This document shows positions 32,000-40,770 of a DNA stretch of 64,000 nucleotides, in pieces. The translations under genes and the position numbers were made by a program. The DNA comes from Microlunatus speluncae (GTDB lineage Bacteria; Actinomycetota; Actinomycetes; Propionibacteriales; Propionibacteriaceae): positions 62,001 to 126,000 of the forward strand of contig NZ_VKCZ01000008.1 of assembly GCF_009299835.1 (NCBI RefSeq), written 5' to 3'. Within the stretch, counting starts at the first letter, position 1, and the number at the start of each line of letters is the position of its first letter. Under the pieces are notes generated by a model, which saw only the letters and a program-made list of their open reading frames with translations, did not search any database and had not been told where the DNA came from.

Positions 32000-33641
32000 C
32001 CGACGGTCGGAGCCCCGCCTGCGCCTGCACCTCTCGCATGTGCGGGGCCACCACCGTGGTCGAGATCCGGCAGTCGGCGACATAGAGCCCACTGCCGGAG
32101 CCGGCCAGCCAGGCCGTCAGGTCATCAAGATCATCGAGGGTACGGACGACGCGACCGGCGGCGCCGACGGCCCGGCCCAGGCCGGCGAAGTCGACGCCGC
32201 CGATCTGCATCGGCCCCGGGTCGAGACCGCGAACGCCGTACTGGTGCACCTCGGCGCCGTACACGCCGTCGTTGAAGATGATCATCACGGCCCGCCGGGC
32301 GGCGCGGGCCAGGCTCTCCAGGTCGGCCAGCGCCATCAGGGCACCGCCGTCGCCCGAGGCCAGCACGAGGGTCGACTCCGGCCGGGCCCGGGCCGCCCCG
32401 ACCGCGCTGGACAGGCCGAGCCCGATCGTCTGATAGGCGGTGCCGACCATGATCAACCGATCCGGCGCGGCCACCCGCCAGTAGCGCGGACCCCATTCGA
32501 GGAAGTGGCCGCCGTCGGTGACCACCGTCCGGTCGGCCGGCAGGATCGGGTCCAGCCGCCGGGCCAACTGCCGCGGGTCGAGCCGCCCGTCCGGCATCAG
32601 CCCATCGGCACTGGGGCCGGGCTCGGACTCGCGGACGGTGGACAGGCCGGGATGATCGGCCGTCCACACCCGGCTCGTCCGCGCGGGCAACTGCCGGATC
32701 AGCTCGGCCGCGGCCAGCGCGACGTCGCCCCGCACCGCCAGGTCGACCCGCGGCTCGGTCGGCGCGGCAAGATCGATCTGGATCACCGTGGTCTGATCAC
32801 CGAACAGCCGGCCGAACCGGGTGGTGAACTGATTCAGCCCGGCCCCGAACACGAGCACCAGGTCGGCGGCGGCGAAGGCGGCCGCACAGCGCTCCGTGCC
32901 GAAGCCGCCGGCCATCCCGAGATGATCATCGACCGGTCCGAACAGTGAGCGCGCGCACGCCGTGGTCGCCACCGGCGCCTTGATCGCGTTGGCCAACCGG
33001 GTCAGCACCGGACCGGCCTGGGCCAACCAGGCGCCGCGCCCGGCCAAGATCACCGGCCGGCGCGCGGACCGGATCAGGCCGGCCACCCGGGTCAAATCGC
33101 TCAGCGTCGGCACCACCGGAGGCGGCACCGGGATCGCCGCCAGGGCAGGGATCTCGCCGGCCTCGACGGTGGCGAGGTCGTACGGGATCGCGATCACGAC
33201 CGGGGTTCGTTCGGCGAGCGCGTACTCGATCGCCCGCCGGGTCTCGGTCGCCGCCGAGCTCACGCCCACCTCGATGGTCGGGGCCCCGACCGCCGCCGCC
33301 AGCGCGGTCTGATCGACGTCCCACGGTCGCGGTCCGGAGGTCGGCGCGGCGCCGGTGATCAACACCAGCGGGATCCTGGCCCGGACCGCCTCGGCCAGCG
33401 GGGTGATCGCGTTGCTGAAGCCCGGCCCGTAGGTGGCGGTCGCTGCGGCCAGCCGGCCGGAGGCGCGATGGTAGGCGTCGGCGGCCGCGACCCCGCCGGC
33501 CTCGTGCCGGACGGCGGTGAACCGGGTGCCGGTGCCGGCGAGGGCGTCGAGGAAGTAGGCGTTGCCGTTGCCCATCACCCCGAAGATCTCGGTGACGTGA
33601 TCGGCGACGACGGCGGCAACCTGCGCAGAAACGTTCGACAT
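31983..33641 (-). CDS. Thiamine diphosphate-dependent enzyme (acetolactate synthase-like)
   Basis: A 552-residue ThDP enzyme with three domains. The catalytic Glu is in VRHEAGGVAAAD (about residue 47), and the cofactor motif is GDGGALMALADLE followed by NDGVYGAE. It lacks an obvious FAD-site signature and an acetolactate synthase regulatory subunit, so it is more likely a 2-oxo-acid decarboxylase or lyase than IlvB. It lies downstream of the IclR gene on the same strand, opposite the HpaB hydroxylase, which hints at aromatic or sugar-acid catabolism. The inositol enzyme IolD is longer and less likely despite the IolB-like gene nearby. Confidence 0.82.
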   Translation of the reverse strand: MSNVSAQVAAVVADHVTEIFGVMGNGNAYFLDALAGTGTRFTAVRHEAGGVAAADAYHRASGRLAAATATYGPGFSNAITPLAEAVRARIPLVLITGAAPTSGPRPWDVDQTALAAAVGAPTIEVGVSSAATETRRAIEYALAERTPVVIAIPYDLATVEAGEIPALAAIPVPPPVVPTLSDLTRVAGLIRSARRPVILAGRGAWLAQAGPVLTRLANAIKAPVATTACARSLFGPVDDHLGMAGGFGTERCAAAFAAADLVLVFGAGLNQFTTRFGRLFGDQTTVIQIDLAAPTEPRVDLAVRGDVALAAAELIRQLPARTSRVWTADHPGLSTVRESEPGPSADGLMPDGRLDPRQLARRLDPILPADRTVVTDGGHFLEWGPRYWRVAAPDRLIMVGTAYQTIGLGLSSAVGAARARPESTLVLASGDGGALMALADLESLARAARRAVMIIFNDGVYGAEVHQYGVRGLDPGPMQIGGVDFAGLGRAVGAAGRVVRTLDDLDDLTAWLAGSGSGLYVADCRISTTVVAPHMREVQAQAGLRPSVKAAS

Positions 33642-33760
33642 GAACGGGCCCTTTGCTCTGGAGCGAGTGTCAGATCCGTATATGTCTCACCGGTACTACG
33701 GCCGGGCTATTGCCCCTTTTTCGAGCAACGGCGCATGTCTTGCCGGACACCCCCACCATA

Positions 33761-33820
33761 ACCCCGAGTTGTCAGAACCAGGGCACGTTCTGGCGTTCCC
33801 TAGTTCTGACAAGTCGGGGT
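33761..33820 (-). terminator. Long hairpin after the IclR gene (terminator or attenuator-like)
   Basis: Arms 33761-33783 and 33798-33820 are 23 bp with two mismatches (core TTGTCAGAAC) and a 14-base loop. The hairpin starts immediately after the IclR stop and lies 120 bp before the ThDP gene. It has no T tract, so it may be a structured terminator or an operator rather than a classic intrinsic terminator. Confidence 0.55.
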
Positions 33821-34507
33821 TCAGGGGAGGTGGGTGGTGGCGGCGGTGAGGCGGGTGGCGATCGCCTGCGGGGTGCGTGGGTCGGTGGTGAGGTGGACGA
33901 CGGCGAGGGCCGCGGGCGGGTGACCGGGACGCCGCAGCGGTACGGCGACCGAGGCCAGGCCCGGGACCACCTCGTTCCGGCTGGTCGCGTAGCCGCGTTC
34001 GGCCGCCTCGGCGGCCTCCGGCCGGCGGGGCGTGGCGCCGGCGCAGGCCGCCCACTCGGCGTCGGTCAGCGAGCCCTGGATCGCGATCCCGGGGGCGCCG
34101 ATCATGATCGAATGCCGGGTGCCCGGGCGTTGCGCGATCGAGGCGGTGCCCGGCGGCGGTTCGACGCTGGCCAGGGTCACGCACTCGGCCTGATCGAGCA
34201 CCACCAGGAACGTGGTCATCCCGAGCTCGCGAGCCACGGCGGTCAGTTCCGGCAGCGCCGCGGCCTGCAGATCGCGCTGCACGCCGCGGGCCAGGGCGGC
34301 CAGCCGCGGCCCGAGCAGCAGCAGTCCGCGGTCATCGCGGAGCACCAGCCGATGATCTTCGAGGGTGCGCAGGATCCGGTACGCGATCGATCGGTGCAGC
34401 CCCAATTCCGCGGCCAACTGCGCGATGGTCAGCGGCTCGGTGGCCTCGGCCAGGATCTCCAAGGCGCGGATGCCGCGGGACAGCGTCTGGGAATGCGGGG
34501 TCGCCAC
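33821..34507 (-). CDS. IclR family regulator
   Basis: The 228-residue regulator has the IclR winged helix (LTIAQLAAELGLHRSIAYRILRTLEDHRLV) and a C-terminal GAF-like effector domain. Start GTG 34507 has GGAGG 7 bases before it. It is divergent from hpaB, with two dyads in the 113-bp gap, and precedes the ThDP gene. Control of hpaB by an aromatic acid is likely from context. Confidence 0.9.
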   Translation of the reverse strand: MATPHSQTLSRGIRALEILAEATEPLTIAQLAAELGLHRSIAYRILRTLEDHRLVLRDDRGLLLLGPRLAALARGVQRDLQAAALPELTAVARELGMTTFLVVLDQAECVTLASVEPPPGTASIAQRPGTRHSIMIGAPGIAIQGSLTDAEWAACAGATPRRPEAAEAAERGYATSRNEVVPGLASVAVPLRRPGHPPAALAVVHLTTDPRTPQAIATRLTAATTHLP

Positions 34508-34533
34508 CTCTTGCCTCCGTACAGGGTCGACGC

Positions 34534-34577
34534 GTATCGTCCGATACTAGAACATGCTGTTCCATATGAGAACAGCA
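34534..34577. promoter_or_regulatory. Two dyads between the IclR and hpaB genes
   Basis: GTATCG-TC-CGATAC (34534-34547) and TGCTGTTC-CATATGA-GAACAGCA (34555-34577) are perfect inverted repeats. The second has the TTC-N7-GAA layout common in IclR-family operators. Both sit in the shared promoter region. Confidence 0.65.
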
Positions 34578-34620
34578 GTCTGCCAGTCGAGAAAGTCGCG
34601 CGGGATCGAGGAGAACAGTC

Positions 34621-36075
34621 ATGGGAATCCGGACGGGGCAACAGTTCCTGGACAAGATCAACTCGATGCGGCCGCATCTGACGATCGACGGCAAGCTGGT
34701 CCGGGAGAACGCCGCCGAGCACCCCGCGTTCGCCGGAGTGGCGCGGACGTACGCGAAGCTCTACGACCTGCAGCACGACCCGGCGCACGCCGCGGCCCTC
34801 ACCTATGCCTCGCCGAGCAGCGGCGACCCGGTCAGCGCGTCGTTCCTGATCCCCCGGACCCACGAGGACCTGGTGCATCGCCGGGAGGCGGCCCGCACCT
34901 GGGCGGAGTTCTCCAACGGCTTCCTCGGCCGCACCGCCGACTATCTGAACGCCGCGCTCACCGGCCTGGCCGCGGCCTCGGACTGGTTCGACAAGGCCGA
35001 TCCGGAGTACGGCGACCGGGTGCGCGCCTACTACGAGTACGTCCGCGAAAATGATCTGCTGACCACGCACACCCTGATCCCGCCGCAGTCCAATCGGTCC
35101 GTCTCCGGCTCGGAGCAGATGAGCGGCAAGGTCGCCGCCCAGGTCGTCGAGGAGCGGTCGGACGGGATCGTGGTCCGTGGGGCCCGAATGCTGGCCACGG
35201 TCGCGCCGATCGCCGACGAGATCCTGGTCTTCCCGTCCACCCTGCTGCGCGGGACCGCCCGCGATGTGCCGTACAGCTTCGCCTTCGCGATCCCGAACGA
35301 CATCCCCGGGCTGCGCTACCTCTGCCGGTCCTCGCTCTACAACGGCGGGTCGACCTTCGACGAGCCGCTGGCCTCGCGGTTCGAGGAGATGGATTCGTTC
35401 GTGATCTTCGACGACGTGTTCGTGCCCAAGGAACGGGTCTTCATGCTCGGCAATCCCGAGCTGTGCAACGCCTTCTACACCGAGACCGGCGCGACCGCGT
35501 TGATGACCCAGCAGGTGCTGACCCGGACGATCGCCAAGAGTGAGTTCTTCCTCGGCCTGGCCTCGGAGATCGCATCCTCGATCGCGATCGACGGCTATCA
35601 GCACATCCAGGAGGACCTGGCCGAGTTGATCATCGACGTGGAGATCGGCAAGGCGCTACTGCGGACGGCGGAGGCCGACGCGGCGCTGAACCAGTGGGGC
35701 ATGATGACGCCGAAGTGGAGCGCGCTGAACGCCGCCCGGAACTGGTATCCGCGGGTCTCGCAGCGCTTCCCGCAGATCATCCGCAAGTTCTGTGCCTCCG
35801 GCCTGCTGGCGGCGCCGAGCGAGGCCGACCTCTACTCCGAGGCCCGCGACGACATCGATCGCTACCTGCAGGCGAAGACCCTCCCGGCCGAGGAACGCGC
35901 TCGCCTCTACCGGTTGGCGTTCGACGCCTCGATGTCGGGCTTCTCGTCCCGCCAGGCGCAGTACGAGTACTACTTCTTCGGCGATCCGGTGCGGATGGCC
36001 GGCGCCATGGTCAACAGCTACGATCGGGAGCCGGCCCGGGCCCGGGTCCGGGAACTATTGGCCCGAGCCGACTGA
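34621..36075 (+). CDS. hpaB: 4-hydroxyphenylacetate 3-monooxygenase, oxygenase component
   Basis: This 484-residue flavin-dependent hydroxylase belongs to the HpaB/HpaH family (two-component monooxygenases using FADH2 from a reductase). Features include DYLNAALTG, the flavin-proximal HTLIPPQSNRS (the LT.P.Q.nR pattern), VVRGARMLATVAPIADE, FDDVFVPKERVF and the C-terminal helical bundle. It would make 3,4-dihydroxyphenylacetate for HpaD. No HpaC reductase is visible in the window. Start ATG 34621 has GAGGAGAA. It is divergent from the IclR gene. Activity on another phenol is possible. Confidence 0.88.
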   Translation: MGIRTGQQFLDKINSMRPHLTIDGKLVRENAAEHPAFAGVARTYAKLYDLQHDPAHAAALTYASPSSGDPVSASFLIPRTHEDLVHRREAARTWAEFSNGFLGRTADYLNAALTGLAAASDWFDKADPEYGDRVRAYYEYVRENDLLTTHTLIPPQSNRSVSGSEQMSGKVAAQVVEERSDGIVVRGARMLATVAPIADEILVFPSTLLRGTARDVPYSFAFAIPNDIPGLRYLCRSSLYNGGSTFDEPLASRFEEMDSFVIFDDVFVPKERVFMLGNPELCNAFYTETGATALMTQQVLTRTIAKSEFFLGLASEIASSIAIDGYQHIQEDLAELIIDVEIGKALLRTAEADAALNQWGMMTPKWSALNAARNWYPRVSQRFPQIIRKFCASGLLAAPSEADLYSEARDDIDRYLQAKTLPAEERARLYRLAFDASMSGFSSRQAQYEYYFFGDPVRMAGAMVNSYDREPARARVRELLARAD

Positions 36076-36096
36076 TCACCGGGGCCGACTGATCAC
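36067..36096 (+). repeat. Tandem 13-bp duplication over the hpaB stop
   Basis: GCCGACTGATCAC occurs at 36067-36079 and 36084-36096. The first copy contains the hpaB TGA stop and the second repeats it out of use, leaving a small gap before the IolB-like gene. Confidence 0.75.
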
Positions 36097-36110
36097 GAGG
36101 GGTGGCAGCG

Positions 36111-37007
36111 ATGAGCCAGGACCAGTGGTTCCACCGGCGCGGAACGCTCGCCCGGGACGGCTGGCAGAGCAAGATCGACGCCACCCTGCCCGGCTGGGAA
36201 CACACCGGCCTCGGAGTCGCCGAACTGGCCGCCGGCGACGAGCTCGCGCTCCCGGAATCGGACGAGGAGCGGATCGTCGTCCCGCTCGCCGGCTCGTTCA
36301 CGGTGACCCACCTGACCAACGGCGGCACGACCGAGACCGTGCTGGCCGGACGGCCCTCGGTCTTCGCCGGGCCGACCGACGTGCTCTATCTGCCGTGCGG
36401 CACCGGCGGCGCGATCTCCGGCACCGGCCGGGTCGCCGTCGCGACGTCACCGACCACTGAGTCCAGGCCCGCCCGGCACGTGGCCGCGGCCGAGATCCCG
36501 ATCGAGCTGCGCGGTGCCGGCGCCGCCAGCCGGCAGGTGCACAACTTCGGCACCCCGGACGCTCTGGACGCCGCCCGGTTGATCGTCTGCGAGGTGATCA
36601 CGCCGGCCGGCAACTGGTCCTCCTATCCCGCGCACAAGCATGATCAACACGTCCCCGGCCATGAGTCCCGGCTGGAGGAGATCTACTACTTCGAAGCGGC
36701 GCCCGCAGTCGATCATGCTGAAGTTGATCACGAGGCGGCCTTCGGCCTGTTCAGCACCTACTCCTCGCCGGCCGGCGAGATCGACATCAACGCGATGGTG
36801 CGCACCGGCGACGTCGCGCTGGTTCCGTACGGATATCACGGTCCGGCCGTCGCGGCCCCGGGCTACGACCTCTACTACCTGAACGTGATGGCCGGGCCCG
36901 ATCCGGAACGGGCCTGGTTGATCACCGACGACCCGGCCCACACCTGGGTCCGGGACACCTGGCCGGCCCAGCCGGTCGACGCCCGGTTGCCGTACCGCAA
37001 CGACTGA
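36111..37007 (+). CDS. iolB: 5-deoxy-glucuronate isomerase (IolB-like cupin)
   Basis: The 298-residue protein is a bicupin of the IolB family, which isomerises 5-deoxy-glucuronate in myo-inositol catabolism. The metal site is visible in SSYPAHKHDQH and LEEIYYFEA with a distal His in YGYHGPA. Start ATG 36111 has GAGGGGTGG upstream; an in-frame start 9 bases earlier is weaker. It follows hpaB by 35 bases and is probably co-transcribed. No other iol gene is present, so it may work with genes elsewhere or have a different substrate. Confidence 0.85.
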   Translation: MSQDQWFHRRGTLARDGWQSKIDATLPGWEHTGLGVAELAAGDELALPESDEERIVVPLAGSFTVTHLTNGGTTETVLAGRPSVFAGPTDVLYLPCGTGGAISGTGRVAVATSPTTESRPARHVAAAEIPIELRGAGAASRQVHNFGTPDALDAARLIVCEVITPAGNWSSYPAHKHDQHVPGHESRLEEIYYFEAAPAVDHAEVDHEAAFGLFSTYSSPAGEIDINAMVRTGDVALVPYGYHGPAVAAPGYDLYYLNVMAGPDPERAWLITDDPAHTWVRDTWPAQPVDARLPYRND

Positions 37008-37023
37008 GGCTGGGTTCGTTTGT

Positions 37024-37483
37024 GTTCGTTCCCTGAGCCCGTCGAAGGGCATGCCAGACCCGTGCGCATCTCCCGGGGGTTTCGGCCTGTCGGCCGGAAA
37101 GACGCGCCGAGGACGGGTGGGTTGGAGCGGTCGGCCGGAATCGCGGCCGGCCACCGGTCCGGCGCTGGGATTTAGGGGCGCTCATCGAGTGGTCACTTTG
37201 GGCGCGGATTCTCGTCTGGGAGCTGCCCAAACCGTCCACTCGACGCACACCGGCGGCGATCTCGGTTGCGGATCGGGGCCGGCTGCGCCGAGTGTGACCT
37301 TATCCACGCGGATTCGACGAACTCAGGTGGAAAAGTGCACTCTCGACGCAAGCTCGTCCATGCACATTGCCGACTCGACGTCCGCAGCGGAACGCGAGCG
37401 GGCGGACCGGAGCCGACCAGCGGTCGAACCCGCCCCCTCTTGGCGCCAAGAAAGTCTCCGAAGGCTCAACCGGCAGCGATGAT
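37024..37483. repeat. Palindromic REP-bounded element A (right end degenerate)
   Basis: It starts with the REP-like unit (37024-37050, CCTGAGCCCGTCGAAGGG) and continues with GGCCGGAAAGACGCGCCGAGG, matching the arms of elements B and C. The centre holds a dyad TCGAGTGG ... CCACTCGA. The right arm is recognisable only as ACCCGCCCCCTCTTGGCGCC near 37430-37450 and no terminal unit follows. With element B this fills the 908-bp gap after iolB, which holds no supported gene. Confidence 0.7.
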
Positions 37484-37793
37484 CGTTCCCTGAGCCCGTC
37501 GAAGGGCAAACCCGGTGCCGATGCGCCTCACCTGGGGTTTCGGCCCGGCGGCCGGAAAGGACCCGCCATGGGAGGGCGGGTTAGGGCGTTCCTGGGAACC
37601 TCCGGCCGGGCGCCGGTTGTGCTGCGGCTGGAATCATCGACCGGCGACTTCTGACGCCCAACACCGACGCCCGGCCGCCTAACGCCACGAACCGCCGTGA
37701 CCCGCCCGTCCTTGGCGCGTCTTTCCGGCCCTCAGGCCGAATATCGAAGGGAGCACCAGCTGGCCCGCCCTTCGACAGGCTCAGGGAACGAAC
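37484..37793. repeat. Palindromic REP-bounded element B
   Basis: A 310-bp element bounded by inverted REP-like units (37484-37508 and 37767-37793). The two arms of about 140 bases are imperfect reverse complements; for example GGAAAGGACCCGCCATGGGA on the left pairs with the reverse complement of TTGGCGCGTCTTTCC on the right. The centre contains ATCATCGACCGGCGACTT. The remaining 122 bp to the epoxide hydrolase stop show nothing I can name. Confidence 0.8.
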
Positions 37794-37915
37794 ACCCTCG
37801 CACCGACCGGCCCAGCCCGGCCGCCCAGCCGCCCAGCCCGCACAGGAGTCACAGCATCACGGATCCAAGATCATCGGCGGATCCAGGCTGCCGCAGGGAA
37901 CGAGCCAAGCAGCAC

Positions 37916-39067
37916 TCAGCCGGCCGGCGACCTGGTGATCGCGGCGAAGGAGGCGCGGAGTTCGGCGGCGTAGAGGTCGGGGACTTCGAGGGCGGCGAAG
38001 TGACCGCCGGTCGGCGGTTCGCCCCAGTAGCGGAGGTCGGCGAAGCGGCGCTCGGCCCAACGGCGCGACGGTGCCGGCACCTCGGCCGGGAAGATCGACG
38101 CGCCCGCCGGCACGGTGATCAGGTCGGTCGTCTGCTCGGTGAACCAGCCACTGACCTCGGCGATGCTTTCCCAATAGAGGCGGGCGCTCGAGGCTGCGGT
38201 GCCGGTCAGCCAATACAGGGTGACGGTGTCCAGCAGCCGGTCGATCGGTACGCCGGGGCCGGCCGGATCGGCCCAGGCGCGATATTTCTCGGCGATCCAG
38301 GCACAGAGCCCGACCGGCGAATCGGTCAGCGCGTAACCCAGGGTCTGCGGTTTGGTCGCGTGCAGCTCGCCGTACGCGGAGCCGGTGCGGCCACGCTCGG
38401 CCAGCCGGTCGACCGAGCGCTGCTCGGCCTCGGTGAACGGCCGGGACCGGTCCGGCGCGACCAGCGGCGGGATCAGGTGGATCCCGATCACTCGATCCGG
38501 CGCCCGGGCGCCGATCAGGGTGGACACGCTGGTCCCCCAGTCACTGCCGGCCGCGCCGAAGCGGCGATAGCCGAGGCGGTCCATCAGCTCGATCCAGGCC
38601 GCGGCGATCCGGTGGATGTCCCAGCCCGCGACCGACGGCCGGTCACTGAAGCCGTAGCCGGGCAGGGACGGGCAGACGACATGGAAGGCCTGATCGGCCG
38701 TGCCGCCGTACCGGGTCGGATCGGTCAGCGGGTCGAGCACGTCGAGGAACTCCAGGAACGACCCCGGCCAGCCGTGGCTGAGCACCAGCGGGGTGGCGTC
38801 GGGGTGCGGTGACCGGGCGTGCAGGAAGTGGAGGCCGAGGCCGTCGATCGTGGTCCGGAACTGCCGCCGCTCGGCCAGCTCCGCCTCGAGCCCGCGCCAG
38901 TCGTAACCGTCGGCCCAGTAGTCGGTCAGCCGGCGCAGCTCGGACCGCGGGATCCCCTGCTCCCAGCCCGGCGCGGTCGCCGGCTCGGGCCAGCGCGCCT
39001 GCCGGATCCGGTGCCGAAGATCATCGAGCTCCGCGGGCTCGACGTCGACGGTGAACGGCTCGACCAT
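37916..39067 (-). CDS. Epoxide hydrolase (EHN-type, microsomal epoxide hydrolase-like)
   Basis: The 383-residue alpha/beta hydrolase has the N-terminal EHN lid region (FTVDVEPAELDDLRHRIRQARWP). The oxyanion motif is LSHGWPGSF, the nucleophile Asp is in AAGSDWGTS, a lid Tyr is in SAYGELHATKP, and the catalytic His is in TGGHFAALE. This gives the Asp-His-Glu pattern of epoxide hydrolases rather than a Ser esterase. ATG 39067 is used because the longer frame overlaps the arabinofuranosidase promoter and gene. It is a lone gene divergent from GH51. Confidence 0.88.
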   Translation of the reverse strand: MVEPFTVDVEPAELDDLRHRIRQARWPEPATAPGWEQGIPRSELRRLTDYWADGYDWRGLEAELAERRQFRTTIDGLGLHFLHARSPHPDATPLVLSHGWPGSFLEFLDVLDPLTDPTRYGGTADQAFHVVCPSLPGYGFSDRPSVAGWDIHRIAAAWIELMDRLGYRRFGAAGSDWGTSVSTLIGARAPDRVIGIHLIPPLVAPDRSRPFTEAEQRSVDRLAERGRTGSAYGELHATKPQTLGYALTDSPVGLCAWIAEKYRAWADPAGPGVPIDRLLDTVTLYWLTGTAASSARLYWESIAEVSGWFTEQTTDLITVPAGASIFPAEVPAPSRRWAERRFADLRYWGEPPTGGHFAALEVPDLYAAELRASFAAITRSPAG

Positions 39068-39164
39068 CGCCCCATCCTGCCCGAGCCCGCAGACAGGCCC
39101 ACAGCTCGGTGCTAGAGTACGCCGACGGTATAACGTGAAACCTTGATCGTAGAGAGGTGTCTCC

Positions 39165-40706
39165 ATGACCAATTCGACCGCCCGGGCCGTGATCGATCTC
39201 GATGTCACCGGGCCGGTGATCGACCGGCACCTGTACGGCCACTTCGCCGAGCACCTCGGGCGCTGCATCTACGGCGGCTTCTACGTCGGCGAGGACTCCC
39301 CGATCCCCAACGAGGGTGGGATCCGGCTCGACGTGGTGGCGGCGCTGCGGGCGCTGAACATCCCCAACCTGCGCTGGCCCGGCGGCTGCTTCGCCGACGA
39401 GTACCACTGGCGCGACGGGATCGGGCCGAAAGCCGACCGGCCGGTGATGGTCAACACCCACTGGGGCAATGTCGAGGAGAACAACCACTTCGGCACCCAC
39501 GAGTTCATGGCGCTGTGCGAGCTGCTCGGCGCGGAGCCGTACGTCAACGGCAACGTCGGCTCCGGCACCGTGCAGGAGATGAGCGAGTGGGTGGAGTACC
39601 TGACCCGCGACGGCGATTCGCCGGCGGTACGCCAGCGCAAGGCCAATGGCCGGGACGAGGCGTGGCGGGTGCCCTTCTGGGGGATCGGCAACGAGGCCTG
39701 GGGCTGTGGCGGCAACATGCGGGCCGAGGCCTACGCCGACGAGGCGCGCCGGTTCGCGACGTTCTGTCGTGATCATGGTGACAACAAGCTGTACAAGATC
39801 GCCGCCGGCGCCTCCGACGACGACCTGGCCTGGACCGAGACCCTGATGAAGGCCGTCGCCTGCCTCGGCTGCAAGAAGGACCCGAAGAAGTTCTTCCAGG
39901 GCATCTCCTTCCACTACTACACCGTCCCCGGCACCTGGCAGCACAAGGGCAGCGCCACCGAGTTCGGCGCCGACGACTACTACCGGACCATGATCAAGGC
40001 GGCCGACATCGACCGCGTGATCAAGGGCCACAGCGCCGTCATGGACGCCTACGATCCCGGCCGGACGATCGGCCTGGTCTGCGACGAGTGGGGCACCTGG
40101 TGGGACGTCGAGCCCGGCACCAATCCCGGCTTCCTGTTCCAGCAGAACACCCAGCGCGACGCCCTGGTCGCCGGCCTGCACTTCGACATCTTCCACCGCC
40201 ACGCCGCCCGGTTGAAGATGGCCAACATCGCCCAGACCGTCAACGTGCTGCAGGCGATGATCTTGACCGACGACGACGGGTCGCTGGTGTTGACCCCGAC
40301 CTACCACGTGTTCGAGATGAACAAGGGCCACCAGGACGCCGCTTCACTGGCCGTCCATCTGATCGACACCCCGGCCGCCATCTCGGTCGACGACGCGGCC
40401 CTGACCCCGGTGTCGGCCTCGGCCAGCACCAAGGACGGCACCGTGCTGATCTCCGTGACCAATCTGTCGCTGGACTCGGCGACCAAGATCGACTTCGACC
40501 TACGCGGACTTGCTGTCCGGTCACCGCGAGGTCGTCTGCTGACCTCCGATCAGCCGCAAACGCACAACAGCCCGGCTTCTCCAGGCGCCGTGTCTCCGGT
40601 TGAGTTCGAGGTGCGCTTGACCGACGGGACCTTGACCGCCGAGCTTCCGCCGCATTCCTTCGCCACCATTGAAGTCGATCTTGATTCTGAGCCGCGGGGA
40701 AAGTGA
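39165..40706 (+). CDS. Alpha-L-arabinofuranosidase, GH51
   Basis: This 513-residue intracellular enzyme removes L-arabinofuranose from arabino-oligosaccharides. The TIM barrel holds the acid/base Glu in WGIGNEAWG (about 175) and the nucleophile Glu in VCDEWGTWWD (about 308), and NLRWPGGCFADEYHW is typical of GH51. The C-terminal beta-sandwich ends in PHSFATIEVDL. No signal peptide is present. The promoter region includes GGTATAACG and a ribosome site AGAGAGGTG. The gene lies between repeat elements and has no transporter beside it. Confidence 0.94.
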   Translation: MTNSTARAVIDLDVTGPVIDRHLYGHFAEHLGRCIYGGFYVGEDSPIPNEGGIRLDVVAALRALNIPNLRWPGGCFADEYHWRDGIGPKADRPVMVNTHWGNVEENNHFGTHEFMALCELLGAEPYVNGNVGSGTVQEMSEWVEYLTRDGDSPAVRQRKANGRDEAWRVPFWGIGNEAWGCGGNMRAEAYADEARRFATFCRDHGDNKLYKIAAGASDDDLAWTETLMKAVACLGCKKDPKKFFQGISFHYYTVPGTWQHKGSATEFGADDYYRTMIKAADIDRVIKGHSAVMDAYDPGRTIGLVCDEWGTWWDVEPGTNPGFLFQQNTQRDALVAGLHFDIFHRHAARLKMANIAQTVNVLQAMILTDDDGSLVLTPTYHVFEMNKGHQDAASLAVHLIDTPAAISVDDAALTPVSASASTKDGTVLISVTNLSLDSATKIDFDLRGLAVRSPRGRLLTSDQPQTHNSPASPGAVSPVEFEVRLTDGTLTAELPPHSFATIEVDLDSEPRGK

Positions 40707-40770
40707 CTCCCGCCGCGGTCTGATCTTGCCCAACCGGGTGCCTTGGTCCGGTCACGAGAGGCAGGAACCC

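Noticed and set aside
36111-37007. A myo-inositol catabolic operon around the IolB-like gene
   Set aside because: No iolC, iolD, iolE or iolG homologue is adjacent; the ThDP enzyme is shorter than IolD and lies on the other strand.
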